DNA of 64,000 nt from Bacteroides reticulotermitis JCM 10512 (GCF_000517545.1 NZ_BAIV01000002.1:62001-126000); one strand, 5' to 3'. Shown: positions 26,751 through 37,341, numbered from the stretch's first letter. Notes: generated from the letters alone by a model not told the origin. Numbers and translations: made by a program.

Positions 26751-27524
26751 ATGAGAATACTTATCCTCGGAGCCGGCAAAATGGGCTCTTTCTTCACTGA
26801 TATTCTAAGCTTCCAGCATGAGACAGCTGTGTTTGATGTTAACCCGCATCAACTGCGCTTTGTGTACAACACGTACCGTTTCACAACTCTGGAGGAAATC
26901 AAGGAATTTGAACCGGAACTCGTCATCAATGCCGCAACTGTAAAGTACACGCTGGACGCATTCCGCAAAGTACTTCCCGTACTCCCCAAGGACTGTATCA
27001 TCAGCGATATAGCTTCCGTTAAAACGGGATTAAAGAAATTCTACGAAGAAAGCGGCTTCCGGTATGTATCTACCCATCCCATGTTCGGACCGACATTTGC
27101 CAGCCTCAATAATTTGGGGAGTGAAAACGCTATTATTATTAGTGAGAGCGATCATATGGGAAAGATTTTCTTTAAAGACTTATACCAGACTCTCCGCCTG
27201 AATATTTTCGAATACACATTCGACGAACATGATGAGACAGTAGCTTACTCACTCTCTATCCCGTTTGTATCTACCTTCGTATTTGCCGCCATAATGAAAC
27301 ACCAGGAAGCACCGGGTACTACATTCAAGAAGCATATGGCTATCGCTAAGGGATTGTTGAGCGAAGATGATTACTTGCTTCAGGAGATTCTGTTCAATCC
27401 ACGCACCCCGTCGCAAGTAGCCAACATACGAACTGAGTTGAAACGGTTACTTGAAATCATTGAAAGCAAAGATGCGGCAGGAATGAAGGCTTACCTGACT
27501 AAAATCCGGGAAAAGATCAAATAA
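26751..27524 (+). CDS. Prephenate dehydrogenase (TyrA-like)
   Basis: A 257-aa NAD(P)-dependent enzyme converting prephenate to 4-hydroxyphenylpyruvate for tyrosine. The N-terminal Rossmann motif is MRILILGAGKMGSFFTDIL, and ISDIASVKTGLKKFY and the catalytic-His region VSTHPMFGP follow. The helical C-terminal domain includes the conserved-type DEHDETVAYSLSIPFVSTFVFAA. It is a minimal single-domain form, with no ACT and no fused mutase. It could prefer arogenate. Last gene of the operon, 64 bp after the DAHP synthase fusion and followed by a strong terminator. Confidence 0.88.
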   Translation: MRILILGAGKMGSFFTDILSFQHETAVFDVNPHQLRFVYNTYRFTTLEEIKEFEPELVINAATVKYTLDAFRKVLPVLPKDCIISDIASVKTGLKKFYEESGFRYVSTHPMFGPTFASLNNLGSENAIIISESDHMGKIFFKDLYQTLRLNIFEYTFDEHDETVAYSLSIPFVSTFVFAAIMKHQEAPGTTFKKHMAIAKGLLSEDDYLLQEILFNPRTPSQVANIRTELKRLLEIIESKDAAGMKAYLTKIREKIK

Positions 27525-27615
27525 CAATTTCTCTCTTACAGAAAAGCTTAATTCAGCATAAGCAGACTCCTCTTTTGCATTCGCTTGTTCTGAATAAAAG
27601 TAAGAAATACCCTCT

Positions 27616-27651
27616 CCCCTGCAAACAACTTTTTTTGCAGGGGATTTTTTT
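27616..27651 (+). terminator. Intrinsic terminator of the aromatic operon
   Basis: CCCCTGCAAA (27616-27625) pairs perfectly with TTTGCAGGGG (27634-27643), followed by A and seven T. The 90 bp between the dehydrogenase stop and the stem hold nothing else. Confidence 0.92.
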
Positions 27652-27656
27652 ATGTG

Positions 27657-27664
27657 TACCTTTG
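27657..27664 (+). promoter_or_regulatory. Candidate -7 promoter element for dnaG
   Basis: TACCTTTG fits TAnnTTTG, 27 bp before the ATG. AGAGGA lies about 8 nt upstream of the start as a plausible ribosome-binding site. Confidence 0.5.
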
Positions 27665-27691
27665 TGTTGCTAAAAAAAGAGGAAAATTAGA

Positions 27692-29725
27692 ATGATTGAT
27701 CAAGCCACCATTGACCGTATATTGGATGCTGCACAAATTGTAGATGTAGTATCAGAATTCGTCACACTTCGTAAGCGGGGTGTGAACTTTGTCGGCTTGT
27801 GTCCGTTCCATAACGAGAAAACGCCCTCTTTCAGTGTCTCTCCGGCCAAAGGATTATGCAAGTGTTTCAGTTGTGGAAAAGGTGGAAATGTAGTTCACTT
27901 CATCATGGAACATGAACAGATGTCCTATTATGAAGCACTGAAGTACCTGGCCAAAAAGTATAATATTGAAATAAAGGAGCGGGAGCTTACCAACGAGGAG
28001 AGACAGGCACAATCTACGCGCGAAAGTATGTTTATCGTTAATAACTTCGCCCGTGACTACTTTCAGAATATTCTAAAGAACCATGTTGACGGACGTAGCA
28101 TCGGTATGGCCTATTTACGCCAAAGAGGATTCCGTGACGATATTATCGAAAAGTTTCAAGTAGGCTATTGTACCGATAGTCATGATTCTTTGGCTCAGGA
28201 AGCCCTACGATTAGGGTATAAAAAAGAGTTCCTTGTTAAAACCGGTGTTTGCTACGAAACGGACGATCATCGTCTTCGGGACCGTTTCTGGGGACGTATC
28301 ATTTTCCCCGTGCACACGCTTTCCGGCAAGGTTGTTGCCTTCGGAGGCCGTGTACTCAGTACGCAGACTAAAGGCATAAAGGTGAAGTACGTCAACTCAC
28401 CGGAATCCGAGATCTATCACAAGAGCAGTGAGTTATATGGAATCTTTTTTGCCAAGCAAGCGATTGTTAAACAAGACCGCTGCTTCCTGGTAGAAGGATA
28501 TACCGATGTTATCTCCATGCATCAAGCAGGGGTTGAGAATGTAGTATCCTCTTCGGGAACCGCTCTTACTCCCGGACAAATACGACTTATTCATCGTTTT
28601 ACGAACAACATAACCGTACTCTATGACGGTGACGTAGCGGGAATCAAAGCCTCTCTCCGTGGTATCGATATGCTATTGGAGGAGGGAATGAATATCAAAG
28701 TCTGCCTACTCCCCGATGGAGAAGACCCTGACTCTTTCGCCCGCAAACATAATTCGGAAGGGTTCCAGAACTTTATCCGCGACCATGAATCCGACTTCAT
28801 TCGTTTCAAGACCAATCTCTTGATGGAGGATGCCGGAAAAGACCCGATCAAGCGTGCGGAATTGATCAGCGACATTGTACGAAGCATCTCCGTTATTCCG
28901 GAAGCAATTGTACGTGATGTGTATATTAAGGAGTGTAGTCAACAACTTCGTATCGAAGAAAAGTTATTAGTAGCTGAAGTTGCCAAATTGCGAGAAGCAC
29001 AAGCAGCCAAAGCTAACAGACCGATGCTAAACCCTTCTCCTACCAATGAACCGGGACAGCCCGCCTCTCCTAATACTGCATCCGAAGGAGGAACTCCTCC
29101 CCCTTACGACGCTCCGATGCCGGAAGAGGTTTATGAGTCTTTCATCCCGCAAGAGGGGAAAGAGGGACAAGAATTCTATAAATTCGAGCGGCTTATTCTC
29201 CAAACAGTCATACGCTATGGAGAACGAATCATGTGTAATGTGAAAGATGAGGAAGGAAATGAAGTTCCGGTGAGAGTACTTGAATATGTAATCAGCGATC
29301 TGAAAGGCGACGAACTGTCCTTTCACAATCCACAACATCGCCAAATCCTCTCGGAGGCTGCCGCGCATCTGTATGATAATGGTTTCAAGGCCGAGCGATA
29401 TTTTCTATCACACCCCGATCCCACTATCAGCAAACTATGTGTGGATTTGATTAACGTACGATATCAGCTCAGCAAATATCATTCAAAGACGCAGAAGATT
29501 GTAACCGACGAAGAACGTCTGTACGAATTGGTTCCCATGTTGATGGTCAACTTCAAATATGCCATTGTTACAGAGGAACTCAAGCATTTACTTTATGCAC
29601 TGCAAGACCCGGCTCTAGCCAACAATAATGAGAAATGTGATTCGTTAATGAAGCGATATAATAGTTTGCGGGAGGTACAAAGTTTAATGGCTAAACGTTT
29701 GGGTGACCGCGTTGTTCTGCGATAG
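27692..29725 (+). CDS. dnaG: DNA primase
   Basis: A 677-aa primase. The N-terminal zinc ribbon is CPFHNEKTPSFSV ... CKCFSCGKGGN (about residues 38-65). The RNA polymerase core follows, with KYVNSPESEIYHKSSELYGI. The TOPRIM domain carries the conserved Glu in LVEGYTDVIS and the DxD pair in LYDGDVAGIKA. After a Pro/Gly-rich linker (about residues 440-475, with PGQPASPNTASEGGTPPPY), the C-terminal part is the helicase-interaction domain. It synthesises RNA primers at the replication fork with DnaB. Length is normal and the gene appears monocistronic, convergent with folE. Confidence 0.95.
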   Translation: MIDQATIDRILDAAQIVDVVSEFVTLRKRGVNFVGLCPFHNEKTPSFSVSPAKGLCKCFSCGKGGNVVHFIMEHEQMSYYEALKYLAKKYNIEIKERELTNEERQAQSTRESMFIVNNFARDYFQNILKNHVDGRSIGMAYLRQRGFRDDIIEKFQVGYCTDSHDSLAQEALRLGYKKEFLVKTGVCYETDDHRLRDRFWGRIIFPVHTLSGKVVAFGGRVLSTQTKGIKVKYVNSPESEIYHKSSELYGIFFAKQAIVKQDRCFLVEGYTDVISMHQAGVENVVSSSGTALTPGQIRLIHRFTNNITVLYDGDVAGIKASLRGIDMLLEEGMNIKVCLLPDGEDPDSFARKHNSEGFQNFIRDHESDFIRFKTNLLMEDAGKDPIKRAELISDIVRSISVIPEAIVRDVYIKECSQQLRIEEKLLVAEVAKLREAQAAKANRPMLNPSPTNEPGQPASPNTASEGGTPPPYDAPMPEEVYESFIPQEGKEGQEFYKFERLILQTVIRYGERIMCNVKDEEGNEVPVRVLEYVISDLKGDELSFHNPQHRQILSEAAAHLYDNGFKAERYFLSHPDPTISKLCVDLINVRYQLSKYHSKTQKIVTDEERLYELVPMLMVNFKYAIVTEELKHLLYALQDPALANNNEKCDSLMKRYNSLREVQSLMAKRLGDRVVLR

Positions 29726-29767
29726 TCACCCGTAACCACCCCTCCTGATTCAGAATCGAACGATCTT

Positions 29768-30358
29768 TTATAGAGTTCCGTGCTGGATCAGGTTCATAAA
29801 TTCCTCACGTGTCTTGGCCTGATTGAATGCTCCTGTAAAATCAGAAGTCGTAGTAATGGAGTTTTGTTTTTCTACTCCACGCATCTGCATACACATATGC
29901 TTGGCTTCTATAACCACCATTACCCCTAACGGATTAAGTGTCTGCTGAATACATTCTTTGATCTGCAAGGTCATTCGCTCCTGCACTTGCAAGCGATGAG
30001 AGAAGATGTCGACTACCCGAGCGATTTTACTCAATCCGGTAATATAGCCATTGGGAATATAAGCTACATGCGCTTTGCCGTAGAATGGCAACATATGATG
30101 TTCACAAAGAGAAAAGAAATCGATATCCTTCACAATAACCATTTGGCTGTACTCTTCCTTGAATTTAGCGGAAAGCAATACTTCGTGGGGATTCATGTGA
30201 TAGCCTTTTGTCAAACTCAACATGGCTTTAGCGACCCGTTCCGGAGTTTTCAACAAGCCTTCGCGTTCCACATCCTCACCAAGCAATCCAATAATACTAC
30301 GATAGTGACTTTTCAACTCCTCTAAGTTGGGAGATATAATTTCTTCTTTTTCTAGCAT
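29768..30358 (-). CDS. folE: GTP cyclohydrolase I
   Basis: A 196-aa enzyme that turns GTP into dihydroneopterin triphosphate, the first step of folate synthesis. Zinc ligands are Cys and His in [12 protein letters not shown] and the second Cys in KHMCMQMRG. The substrate-binding segments [31 protein letters not shown] and NSITTTS are intact. It starts 7 bp after the SPOR-protein stop and is the last gene of the run DUF1599-DoxX-tpiA-SPOR-folE. Confidence 0.96.
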   Translation of the reverse strand: MLEKEEIISPNLEELKSHYRSIIGLLGEDVEREGLLKTPERVAKAMLSLTKGYHMNPHEVLLSAKFKEEYSQMVIVKDIDFFSLCEHHMLPFYGKAHVAYIPNGYITGLSKIARVVDIFSHRLQVQERMTLQIKECIQQTLNPLGVMVVIEAKHMCMQMRGVEKQNSITTTSDFTGAFNQAKTREEFMNLIQHGTL

Positions 30359-30365
30359 GACAAAT

Positions 30366-30815
30366 TTATAAAGGAATATTGATCTGGTCCTTCACGATAG
30401 AGACCTCCTTAAATACACCGGTAGCTTTCAATTTGCGCATCATTGAATCAGCTTCCTCAATACTGCGAAAATCACCTACACGGCAAAGCCAACGAGGTGG
30501 GTTAAACGAAGTATAGATCGATAACTCCGGAAAGAAACCCTTGATACGTGACGCAGTCTGGTAAGCCTCTGATTTTGCTTCCCGGGTATTATTACCGGCA
30601 TAAGCTTGTATTCTGAACCCTGAAGTTTTAATTACTTTCTGTTCACCGGCCACCGTGCGCTCAGTACCTATTAAAGCTTCGACACCGGGTTCCTGGTGAA
30701 TGGTCACCTTTCCTTGTCCCGGCACATTACGTTCCAGACTCTTAACGATATTCTGTGCCTGCACAGTGATACCAGCAAAGGCAAACAGGACCAAAAGTAA
30801 ACTTAACTTTTTCAT
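30366..30815 (-). CDS. Exported SPOR-domain protein
   Basis: A 149-aa protein with a signal peptide (ends TVQAQ, about residue 21) and a C-terminal SPOR domain at about residues 65-145. The domain has the typical [44 protein letters not shown] and [14 protein letters not shown] segments. SPOR domains bind denuded peptidoglycan glycan strands, often at division sites. With no other domain, the protein is probably a periplasmic wall-associated factor. It sits between tpiA and folE; the 70-bp gap to tpiA contains a hairpin. Confidence 0.85.
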   Translation of the reverse strand: MKKLSLLLVLFAFAGITVQAQNIVKSLERNVPGQGKVTIHQEPGVEALIGTERTVAGEQKVIKTSGFRIQAYAGNNTREAKSEAYQTASRIKGFFPELSIYTSFNPPRWLCRVGDFRSIEEADSMMRKLKATGVFKEVSIVKDQINIPL

Positions 30816-30834
30816 TCAATTTTTATTTAGGGAT

Positions 30835-30874
30835 AAGCACGGATAGGGATTCTATGGATTCCCCATCCGTGCTT
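30835..30874 (-). terminator. Hairpin between tpiA and the SPOR gene
   Basis: AAGCACGGAT (30835-30844) pairs with ATCCGTGCTT (30865-30874), extended inside by GGGA/TCCC after a mismatch. No strong T-run follows on the minus strand, so it may be a partial terminator or processing site. Confidence 0.5.
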
Positions 30875-30885
30875 AAAATAGTCAA

Positions 30886-31644
30886 TTATGCGTTGAACGC
30901 ATCGATAATACCTTTGAAGTCTGCAACCGCCAAAGCAGCACCACCGATCAATCCGCCGTCAACATCCGGATTAGCGAACAGTTCTTTTGCGTTAGAGGGT
31001 TTACAGCTACCACCATATAGAATAGATGTGTTATCTGCGATCTCTTGACCGAATTTACCAGCTACCAATGAGCGGATGAAAGCGTGTATTTCTTGTGCTT
31101 GTTCAGGACTTGCTGTTTTACCAGTACCAATAGCCCAAACAGGTTCATAAGCCAATACGATTTTAGAGAAGTCTTCAGCTGACAAAGAGAATACAGATTC
31201 CATTTGTGTAGCAACTACTTCATTTTGCTTATTAGCTTCGCGTTCTTCCAATACTTCACCAATACAGAAGATCGGAGTCAATCCGTTTGCCAAAGCCAAT
31301 TTTACTTTCTCTCTCAAGATTTCAACAGTCTCACCGTAGTAAGCACGACGTTCTGAGTGACCCAGAATTACATATTTAGCACCTGTAGAAGCAACCATAG
31401 AAGCTGACACTTCACCGGTATAAGCACCTGATACTTTATCAGCACAGTTTTCCGCACCTACGCCAATCTTAGCAGCATCTACTAAAGGAGTAACAGAAGC
31501 CAGATGAATAAACGGAGTACAGATGACAACATCACAGTTTGGTTTCTCAGCAGCCAAAGCTTGATTTAATTCTTTAGCCAGTGCAATACCCTCCTGAAGG
31601 GTTGTGTTCATCTTCCAGTTTCCTGCAACAATGTTTTTTCTCAT
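30886..31644 (-). CDS. tpiA: Triosephosphate isomerase
   Basis: A 252-aa TIM-barrel enzyme interconverting glyceraldehyde-3-phosphate and dihydroxyacetone phosphate in glycolysis. The catalytic residues are visible: Asn/Lys in AGNWKMN, His in ILGHSERR, and Glu in [15 protein letters not shown]. The phosphate-binding ends are YGGSCKPSN and GGLIGGAAL. Full length and intact. It is 44 bp downstream of the DoxX-type gene on the same strand. Confidence 0.97.
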   Translation of the reverse strand: MRKNIVAGNWKMNTTLQEGIALAKELNQALAAEKPNCDVVICTPFIHLASVTPLVDAAKIGVGAENCADKVSGAYTGEVSASMVASTGAKYVILGHSERRAYYGETVEILREKVKLALANGLTPIFCIGEVLEEREANKQNEVVATQMESVFSLSAEDFSKIVLAYEPVWAIGTGKTASPEQAQEIHAFIRSLVAGKFGQEIADNTSILYGGSCKPSNAKELFANPDVDGGLIGGAALAVADFKGIIDAFNA

Positions 31645-31688
31645 TTTGTTCTTTTTTTATTTTAAAGGGTTAATAAAATTACATCCTC

Positions 31689-33022
31689 TTAATCTTCTTT
31701 TTCTTCCTCTCGCGGTCCGGAGTCACCTAGTTTCTTCAGCCCCGCCTTTCTCCTATCCGAACGCCGAACAATCAACACATCGACACTTAGCACCAGAAGA
31801 AGGGGAACAATAAACCACAAGAACACATAGCCAATGGTACGTGCATCACTTACCGGTTTTTGCTTTCCTAGATCCAGTTTGTCCAGCTTATCGGTCAACA
31901 CATACTCATCAGGTATATTCTCATCACTCCACTTATTCAGTATCGTACCATTCTTAATCAGCATCAATCCCGGATTCGAGCGAACCATAGTCTTCAATGC
32001 TATATCGTCCATCTGGCAAAATGGATATTCCGCTCCAGTTTTATCTTTCCACAGTTCGATTTGCTCCTCCGGTGAAGAAGTAAGACAATAAAACTTATAC
32101 TTATGTTCTACTGAGTAGTCATAAATTTCATTAATCAAATCAATATTACTATCATCAGCCTCTTCAATGCGATGAGCAACCAATAGAAATGTGTAACCAA
32201 CATCTGTCAGCACATCCTCGGTCAGGTCTTCACCGGTTGTCACACTTATCATCGAAAAGTCGTGAATGGGTGGTTCGTATCCTTTTTCCTTTAAGCTTGT
32301 TTTCGTATCAATAAACGTCCATGTGCTGTCCGGGTAGTTCTCAAGTGTAAACTCCTGCTTCTGCCCGTTCTTCTCAAGTATAAAGATACTTTCGTACACA
32401 CTTGGTTTGGCACCTTCGGGAATCGTCATGCCCTTTAGTATATTCTGTCCAATCTTATAAGGACGAAAATCTAAAAGAGGCAAACTATAATAACAGTAGA
32501 ACGCCAAAGCAAACACATACAAGAATGTGTACAGAGATACCACCCATTGCATCTTCTCGGTTATAAACCGACACAGAAGCGCTTTTCTCCGAAACACCAG
32601 AATCGCTGCTGCCAGTAAGATTACATTTTTGCCAAAGGTTTCCCAATTGGTCAATACCCAGCATCGCCAAAGCATCCGCAATCGGAAACCGGATCGAATA
32701 ATGCCAGATATAAGGTGAGTGGTGTCATTACGGCCATTAACAGCAATGCGAATAAAGACGAAAGTTGCTTTTTGACACCGAAGAATAAGAAGATACCGAT
32801 CGAGAATTCAATAGCTGACAATACGATACCTCCCAGCAAAGGGAAAAAAGAGGGGAACCAAGATATCATACCAAAAGCGGTCAGATAGTCTTGTATTTTA
32901 TACTGCGACCCTAACGGATCGATAGCTTTTACAAAACCGGAAAAGATAAATGCCGCCGCCAAAAGAAAGCGGCAAGCATTCACTAATATCTTTTGAATAA
33001 TATGTAGATTCTTATCCTTCAA
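31689..33022 (-). CDS. DoxX/MauE-type membrane protein with C-terminal thioredoxin-like region (one frame break)
   Basis: About 444 aa after repair. The N-terminal half is a four-helix DoxX/MauE-type domain (FLLAAAFIFSGFVKAIDPLG ... LDPVSDCGCFGDA). Adding one base at 32657-32659 continues into VLTNWETFGKNVILL. Two or three more membrane spans follow, with a periplasmic thioredoxin-like part (YTFLLVAHRIEE, YKFYCLTSSPEE, NPGLMLIKNGTI). The CGC pair suggests a link to quinone or disulfide redox; no function is established. There is no ATG near the start: the TTG at 33020-33022 is the only reasonable initiator, overlapping the DUF1599 stop, so translation is probably coupled. The extreme C-terminus is charged (GLKKLGDSG). 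Confidence 0.78.
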
Positions 33023-33554
33023 ACTCTAGCTTTATCAATCCGAATACAGAATAATTGATCATATCCATATAGTTGGCATCAATCCCCTCAGACACTAAGG
33101 TATCACCTGCCAGACTTTCAATCTGCTTGGTGCGATAGATCTTCATCAAGATCAAATCGGTGTAAGAACTGATACGCATGCTACGCCATGCTTCATCATA
33201 ATCATGATTTTTAGCGATCATCAAGTCTAAAGCTTCTTTCGCATATTTATCATACAGCGCCAAAGCTTCTTCATTGGTAAGATCGGCAGATTCCGCATAT
33301 CCTAACTCCAATTGGATTAGCCCTACAATGCCATAATTAACGATGGCGATAAACTCGGAACGAATTCCCTCATCAACCATAGTTACTCCTTTGGTTTCGA
33401 TGCTACGAATCCGGTTGGCTTTGATAAAGATCTGATCGGTTACAGAAGCCGGACGCAAGATACGCCATGCAGGACCATAATCGTGCAGCTTTTTTGAAAA
33501 GAGATCACGGCATAAACCGATAACATGCTCAAATTGTTGATTGGTATCTTTCAT
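33012..33554 (-). CDS. DUF1599-family protein (two repeated domains)
   Basis: A 180-aa cytoplasmic protein with an internal repeat. Residues about 15-85 (LFSKKLHDYGPAWRILRPASVTDQIFIKANRIRSIE) and 100-175 (IAKNHDYDEAWRSMRISSYTDLILMKIYRTKQIE) align, each followed by a GI-type stretch and NYG/NYSVFGLI. This is the DUF1599 pattern, related in appearance to nucleotide-binding all-alpha proteins, but no reaction is known to me. I start at the ATG at 33554, 19 bp from a -7 element. It is the first gene of the DoxX-tpiA-SPOR-folE run. Confidence 0.8.
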   Translation of the reverse strand: MKDTNQQFEHVIGLCRDLFSKKLHDYGPAWRILRPASVTDQIFIKANRIRSIETKGVTMVDEGIRSEFIAIVNYGIVGLIQLELGYAESADLTNEEALALYDKYAKEALDLMIAKNHDYDEAWRSMRISSYTDLILMKIYRTKQIESLAGDTLVSEGIDANYMDMINYSVFGLIKLEFEG

Positions 33555-33572
33555 TTTCTTGCAAATTGTGCA

Positions 33573-33580
33573 CAAAGGTA
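33573..33580 (-). promoter_or_regulatory. Candidate -7 promoter element for the DUF1599-tpiA-folE operon
   Basis: Minus-strand TACCTTTG fits TAnnTTTG, 18 bp before the ATG at 33554, which implies a very short leader. Confidence 0.5.
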
Positions 33581-33601
33581 ACAATAATTAAGAGAAAAGA
33601 G

Positions 33602-33639
33602 AAAGAGGGCACTCTAAATTATATTAAAGTGCCCTCTTT
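33602..33639 (-). terminator. Intrinsic terminator of the ndk-M23 operon
   Basis: Perfect 12-bp stem AAAGAGGGCACT / AGTGCCCTCTTT with a 14-nt AT loop; on the minus strand it is followed by CTCTTTTCTCTT. Confidence 0.85.
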
Positions 33640-33659
33640 GATAAATATTGTTTTTTCGC

Positions 33660-34543
33660 TTATGAACAGCGTAATACTTGACCAATACGTAAGGTTGTAG
33701 TTGGCTTAATACGGTTCAATTTGCACAGCGTACTAACTGATACGCCACGTATTTTGGCAATACGGGATAAAGTATCTCCGTTCTTAACCTTGTGGTAGCG
33801 AATTGCAGCACTTTCGGCTACATTCGAATCATGAGAGCCTGCGCGGTTGCGCTCTACGCCTCTTGTTTTACGGAATGTATACGTATCGGCTACGATATCT
33901 TGTTTCGGGAAGTCGAACATATAAGCCGGGTTGATCGCAATTCCTAAGAAACGTGTTTCAAAGTGCAAGTGCGAACCGGTAGAACGACCGGTATTACCAC
34001 CCAGACCTATAATTTCTCCCGCTTTAACCAATTGATTTTCTTCTACTATTTGTTTGGACAAGTGACCATAAACAGTTTCCAGACCATTGTCATGACGAAT
34101 AACGATATACTTACCGTATCCTCTACGTTCATATTTCACGATCCGGACTTTACCGTCAAATGCAGCAACGATGGTATCACCAATGTTGACCTTGATGTCC
34201 AATCCATTATGCATTCTTCTCCAACGTGGGCCGAAAGGGGACGTAATACGTGTGTTTGGAGTCGGCATATGGAAACCGGTCAAATCAATTGCATAACTTT
34301 CAGGAACAATTGCATCTTTCCCGTAAGCATGTACATACTGATTATTCCAGTTTGGATAAAGCTTAAAGCCGGATACTCTGCCTGTTCTGCGCGAATTTGC
34401 TTCTGCAGGGCAAGAGAATCTACCGTTTTTAACTTTTTGTCTATTGGTGCCTGTCGGGCAATTAAGTCCTGTGAGAAGGAACTTAAACTAATCATAGTAG
34501 CTACGGCTACAAGTCCTGTTTTAATAATACAATTGAAATTCAT
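33660..34543 (-). CDS. M23-family peptidase with C-terminal LysM domain (one frame break)
   Basis: About 294 aa after repair. A signal peptide (LVAVATMISLSSFSQ) is followed by the M23/LytM domain: the metal-binding His/Asp in RMHNGLDIKVNIGDT and the HLH in STGSHLHFETRF. A LysM motif closes the protein (YHKVKNGDTLSRIAKIRGVSVSTLCKLNRIKP). It should cleave peptidoglycan cross-links or stems in the periplasm. The frame breaks in the A-run at 34358-34360; one more base joins YPALS to a YPNWNNQYVHAYGKDA-like segment. I start at the ATG at 34543, 19 bp after ndk. Confidence 0.88.
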
Positions 34544-34562
34544 TCGTTTCGTCAATTCATTA

Positions 34563-35027
34563 TTAATATTCGTCGGTTGCATACAAGTAATCAAATGCCA
34601 CTTGCTTGTAGGCGAACATTTCTTCTGGTTTAAAAAATCTCGTTAATTCTACAGCTGCATTCTCGGGTGAATCGGATGTATGAATAATGTTCTCTTGAAC
34701 ACTCATACTATAATCTCCTCGAATTGTTCCCGGTGCAGCCAAGCGCCCGTTGGTAGGTCCCGCCAATGTACGGACTGTTTGTACAGCATCTACACCTTCA
34801 ATACAGCAAGCAATAACCGGTGCTGCCATCATGGAATCTTTCACCCGTTGAAAGAAAGGCTTGTTGATAAGGTGTGCATAGTGTTCATCTAATAAGTGGT
34901 CTGTCAATTGCATCATTTTCATTCCGGCCAACCGGAGCCCTTTACGCTCAAAGCGATGAGTGACCTCACCGACTAATCCTCGTTGTAGAGCAGATGGTTT
35001 TAAAATGACCAGAGTTCTTTCAATCAT
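34563..35027 (-). CDS. ndk: Nucleoside diphosphate kinase
   Basis: A 154-aa enzyme balancing nucleoside triphosphates by phosphate transfer through an active-site His (NIIHTSDSPENAAVE). Other family segments are ERTLVILKPSALQRGLVGE, PFFQRVKDSMMAAPVIACCIEG and AAPGTIRGDYS. I start at the ATG at 35027, which aligns with other Ndk proteins; an in-frame upstream start would add five residues. First gene of the ndk-M23 pair, with a -7 element 49 bp upstream. Confidence 0.96.
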   Translation of the reverse strand: MIERTLVILKPSALQRGLVGEVTHRFERKGLRLAGMKMMQLTDHLLDEHYAHLINKPFFQRVKDSMMAAPVIACCIEGVDAVQTVRTLAGPTNGRLAAPGTIRGDYSMSVQENIIHTSDSPENAAVELTRFFKPEEMFAYKQVAFDYLYATDEY

Positions 35028-35076
35028 AAAGGCAAATTTCAACTAGTTAAACTACACTTTTACTAAAAAATTCTCC

Positions 35077-35084
35077 CAAAGATA
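35077..35084 (-). promoter_or_regulatory. Candidate -7 promoter element for ndk
   Basis: Minus-strand TATCTTTG fits TAnnTTTG. The remaining sequence between ndk and recG (35085-35222) shows no gene. Confidence 0.5.
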
Positions 35085-35222
35085 GTGTTTTTCAATCAAA
35101 CACCAAATCTTTCATTAACTATTTTTCAGACCATTAGCTGATTATCAAGGATAAAATACCGCCCCAAAGCACTCTGAATAAAGGATATATAGCCAAACAT
35201 GTTTTGCAACACATCTTTGTAA

Positions 35223-35248
35223 AAAAAACGTATGTTTAACCGTTTTTT
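35223..35248 (-). terminator. Candidate terminator of the pdxJ-recG operon
   Basis: On the minus strand AAAAAACG (overlapping the recG stop) pairs with CGTTTTTT, and the T-run extends to eight. The stem is weak except for two G:C pairs, but the geometry fits an intrinsic terminator. Confidence 0.5.
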
Positions 35249-37341
35249 AGCTTATAGCAGCCCAGTTAACATTCGTTTTTCGCAAAGATTTCAGCTGTTT
35301 CCACAAAATCTCGTTCTCCGGGCTCTGTGCAGCGGGATCATGTTCTACAATCTTTTCGGCAATCGCCCGGACGTATTGCAAAAGTTGCCCGTCACGGGTT
35401 ATATCGGCTATCTTCAAATCAAAAGCAATGCCGCTTTGCTGCGTTCCTTCCAGATCACCGGGGCCACGTAGTTTAAGATCCGCTTCCGCTATTTCGAATC
35501 CATCGTTGGTGCGCACCATTATTTCGAGCCGCTTGCGGGTCTCGTCAGTCAGTTTATAATTCGTGACTAGGATGCAATACGACTGATCCGCCCCACGCCC
35601 AACACGCCCACGCAACTGATGCAGTTGCGAAAGTCCGAAGCGTTCGGCATTCTCGATAATCATCACGGAAGCATTGGGGACGTTCACCCCTACTTCAATT
35701 ACGGTAGTGGCAACCATGATCTGGGCATCTCCGGAAACGAAGAGCTGCATCTGGGCATCCTTTTCAGCTGCCTTCATTTTTCCGTGCACCTTAACAACCT
35801 TACATTCCGGAAATTCCTCACAGGTATGCTGATAGCCCTCTTCTAAGTTCTTTAGGTCTATCTTTTCGCTCTCTTTTATTAAGGGGTATACAATATATAC
35901 CTGCCTACCCTCTTTTAGTTGCTTGTGTACCGAACGATAGAGGCTCTCCCGCCGGTTATCGAACTGATGGATCGTTTCAATCGGTTTGCGTCCGGGAGGA
36001 AGTTCATCGATAACCGAGACATCCAAATCGCCGTATAAGGTCATGGCCAATGTACGGGGAATGGGAGTAGCAGTCATGACAAGCATATGGGGAGGTTGCG
36101 CGTTCTTGACCCACAGTCGGGCACGTTGGGCAACTCCAAACCGGTGCTGTTCATCAATCACCACGAATCCCAATGAAGAGAAGGTAACTGTATCTTCTAT
36201 CACCGCATGGGTACCTATCAAGATATCCACATCACCGGCTAACAATCCCGCCAAAATAGCTTCGCGTTTTTTCCCTTTGATGGAACCGGTTAGCAGTTCA
36301 ACCCGGATATCCATGCCCCAGAGAAGTTCTTTGATCGTTTCTAAATGCTGGTTAGCCAATATTTCGGTGGGAGCCATCATACACGCCTGGTAGCCATTAT
36401 CTAAGGCGATCAACATACTCATGAGGGCAACCAGTGTTTTACCACTTCCTACGTCGCCCTGCAACAAACGGTTCATCTGCCTACACTGCCAACGTCATTG
36501 CGTATCTCTTTCAACACTCGTTTCTGAGCGCCTGTCAATTCAAAAGGTAGGTTGCGGGAGTAGAAATTATTGAACACGTCTCCTACTTTCTCAAAAATAT
36601 ATCCTCGATATCGGCGTTGACGATCTTTGGCATATCGCAAAATATTGAGTTGGAGATAGAAAAGTTCTTCGAATTTCAAACGGTATTGGGCTCGCCGCAG
36701 AATGTCAGGATTGGCGGGGAAGTGAATGTTGCGCAATGCTTCCGTGAGTGGCATCAAATGATGTTCGGACAAGACTTTAGGCGAAAGAGTTTCGGGCAGG
36801 GGATCTTGAATTTGCTCAACAACCGACGCCATCATTTTCTCAATAGCATGCGAATTGAGAAGCTGCGCTTCATCTTCTCCGTCGTATTATAATAGGGTTG
36901 CAAACCCATCGAAGAGAGTTTAAGGTCGGCCGGGGAATCAATATCGGGGTGGGCTACGTTGATACGCCCATTGAAAACGGAGGGCTTGCCAAAGATGACA
37001 TATTCTTCATGCAATTTATATTTCCCCAGAATGTATTTTACACCCTGAAACCAGATCAAATCAATAACTCCGCTCCCATCGGTGAAATGGGCTATCAACC
37101 TGCGTTGTCGTCCTTCGCCAATGGTTTCAAAACCGATAATGGTTCCTTTCAGCTGGATATACGGCATGTTTCCATCTATTTCACGAATGGAATAGATGTG
37201 GCTCCGGTCTACATATTTGTACGGGAAATAATAGATGAGATCATGTAGTGAGAATATTTCCAGTTCTTTATTCAGTACAGACGCCTTTTGAGGGCCTACA
37301 CCGGAGATATATTTTATGTCACGTGTCTTTAAATCGAACAT
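35247..37341 (-). CDS. recG: ATP-dependent DNA helicase RecG (two frame breaks)
   Basis: About 698 aa after repair, normal for RecG, which remodels stalled forks and Holliday junctions. The N-terminal wedge/OB domain includes [36 protein letters not shown]. The helicase core has [30 protein letters not shown], and [16 protein letters not shown] in motif VI. One added base at 36860-36861 gives [14 protein letters not shown]; one at 36480-36481 gives [14 protein letters not shown]. Both breaks are in short homopolymers. The start overlaps ispD by 13 bp; it is the last gene of the pdxJ operon. Confidence 0.92.

Noticed and set aside
33963..34646. 227-aa open frame on the plus strand across the M23 and ndk genes
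   Set aside because: Runs antisense across two recognised genes and their boundary; composition is Cys/Ile/Phe-rich without any motif.
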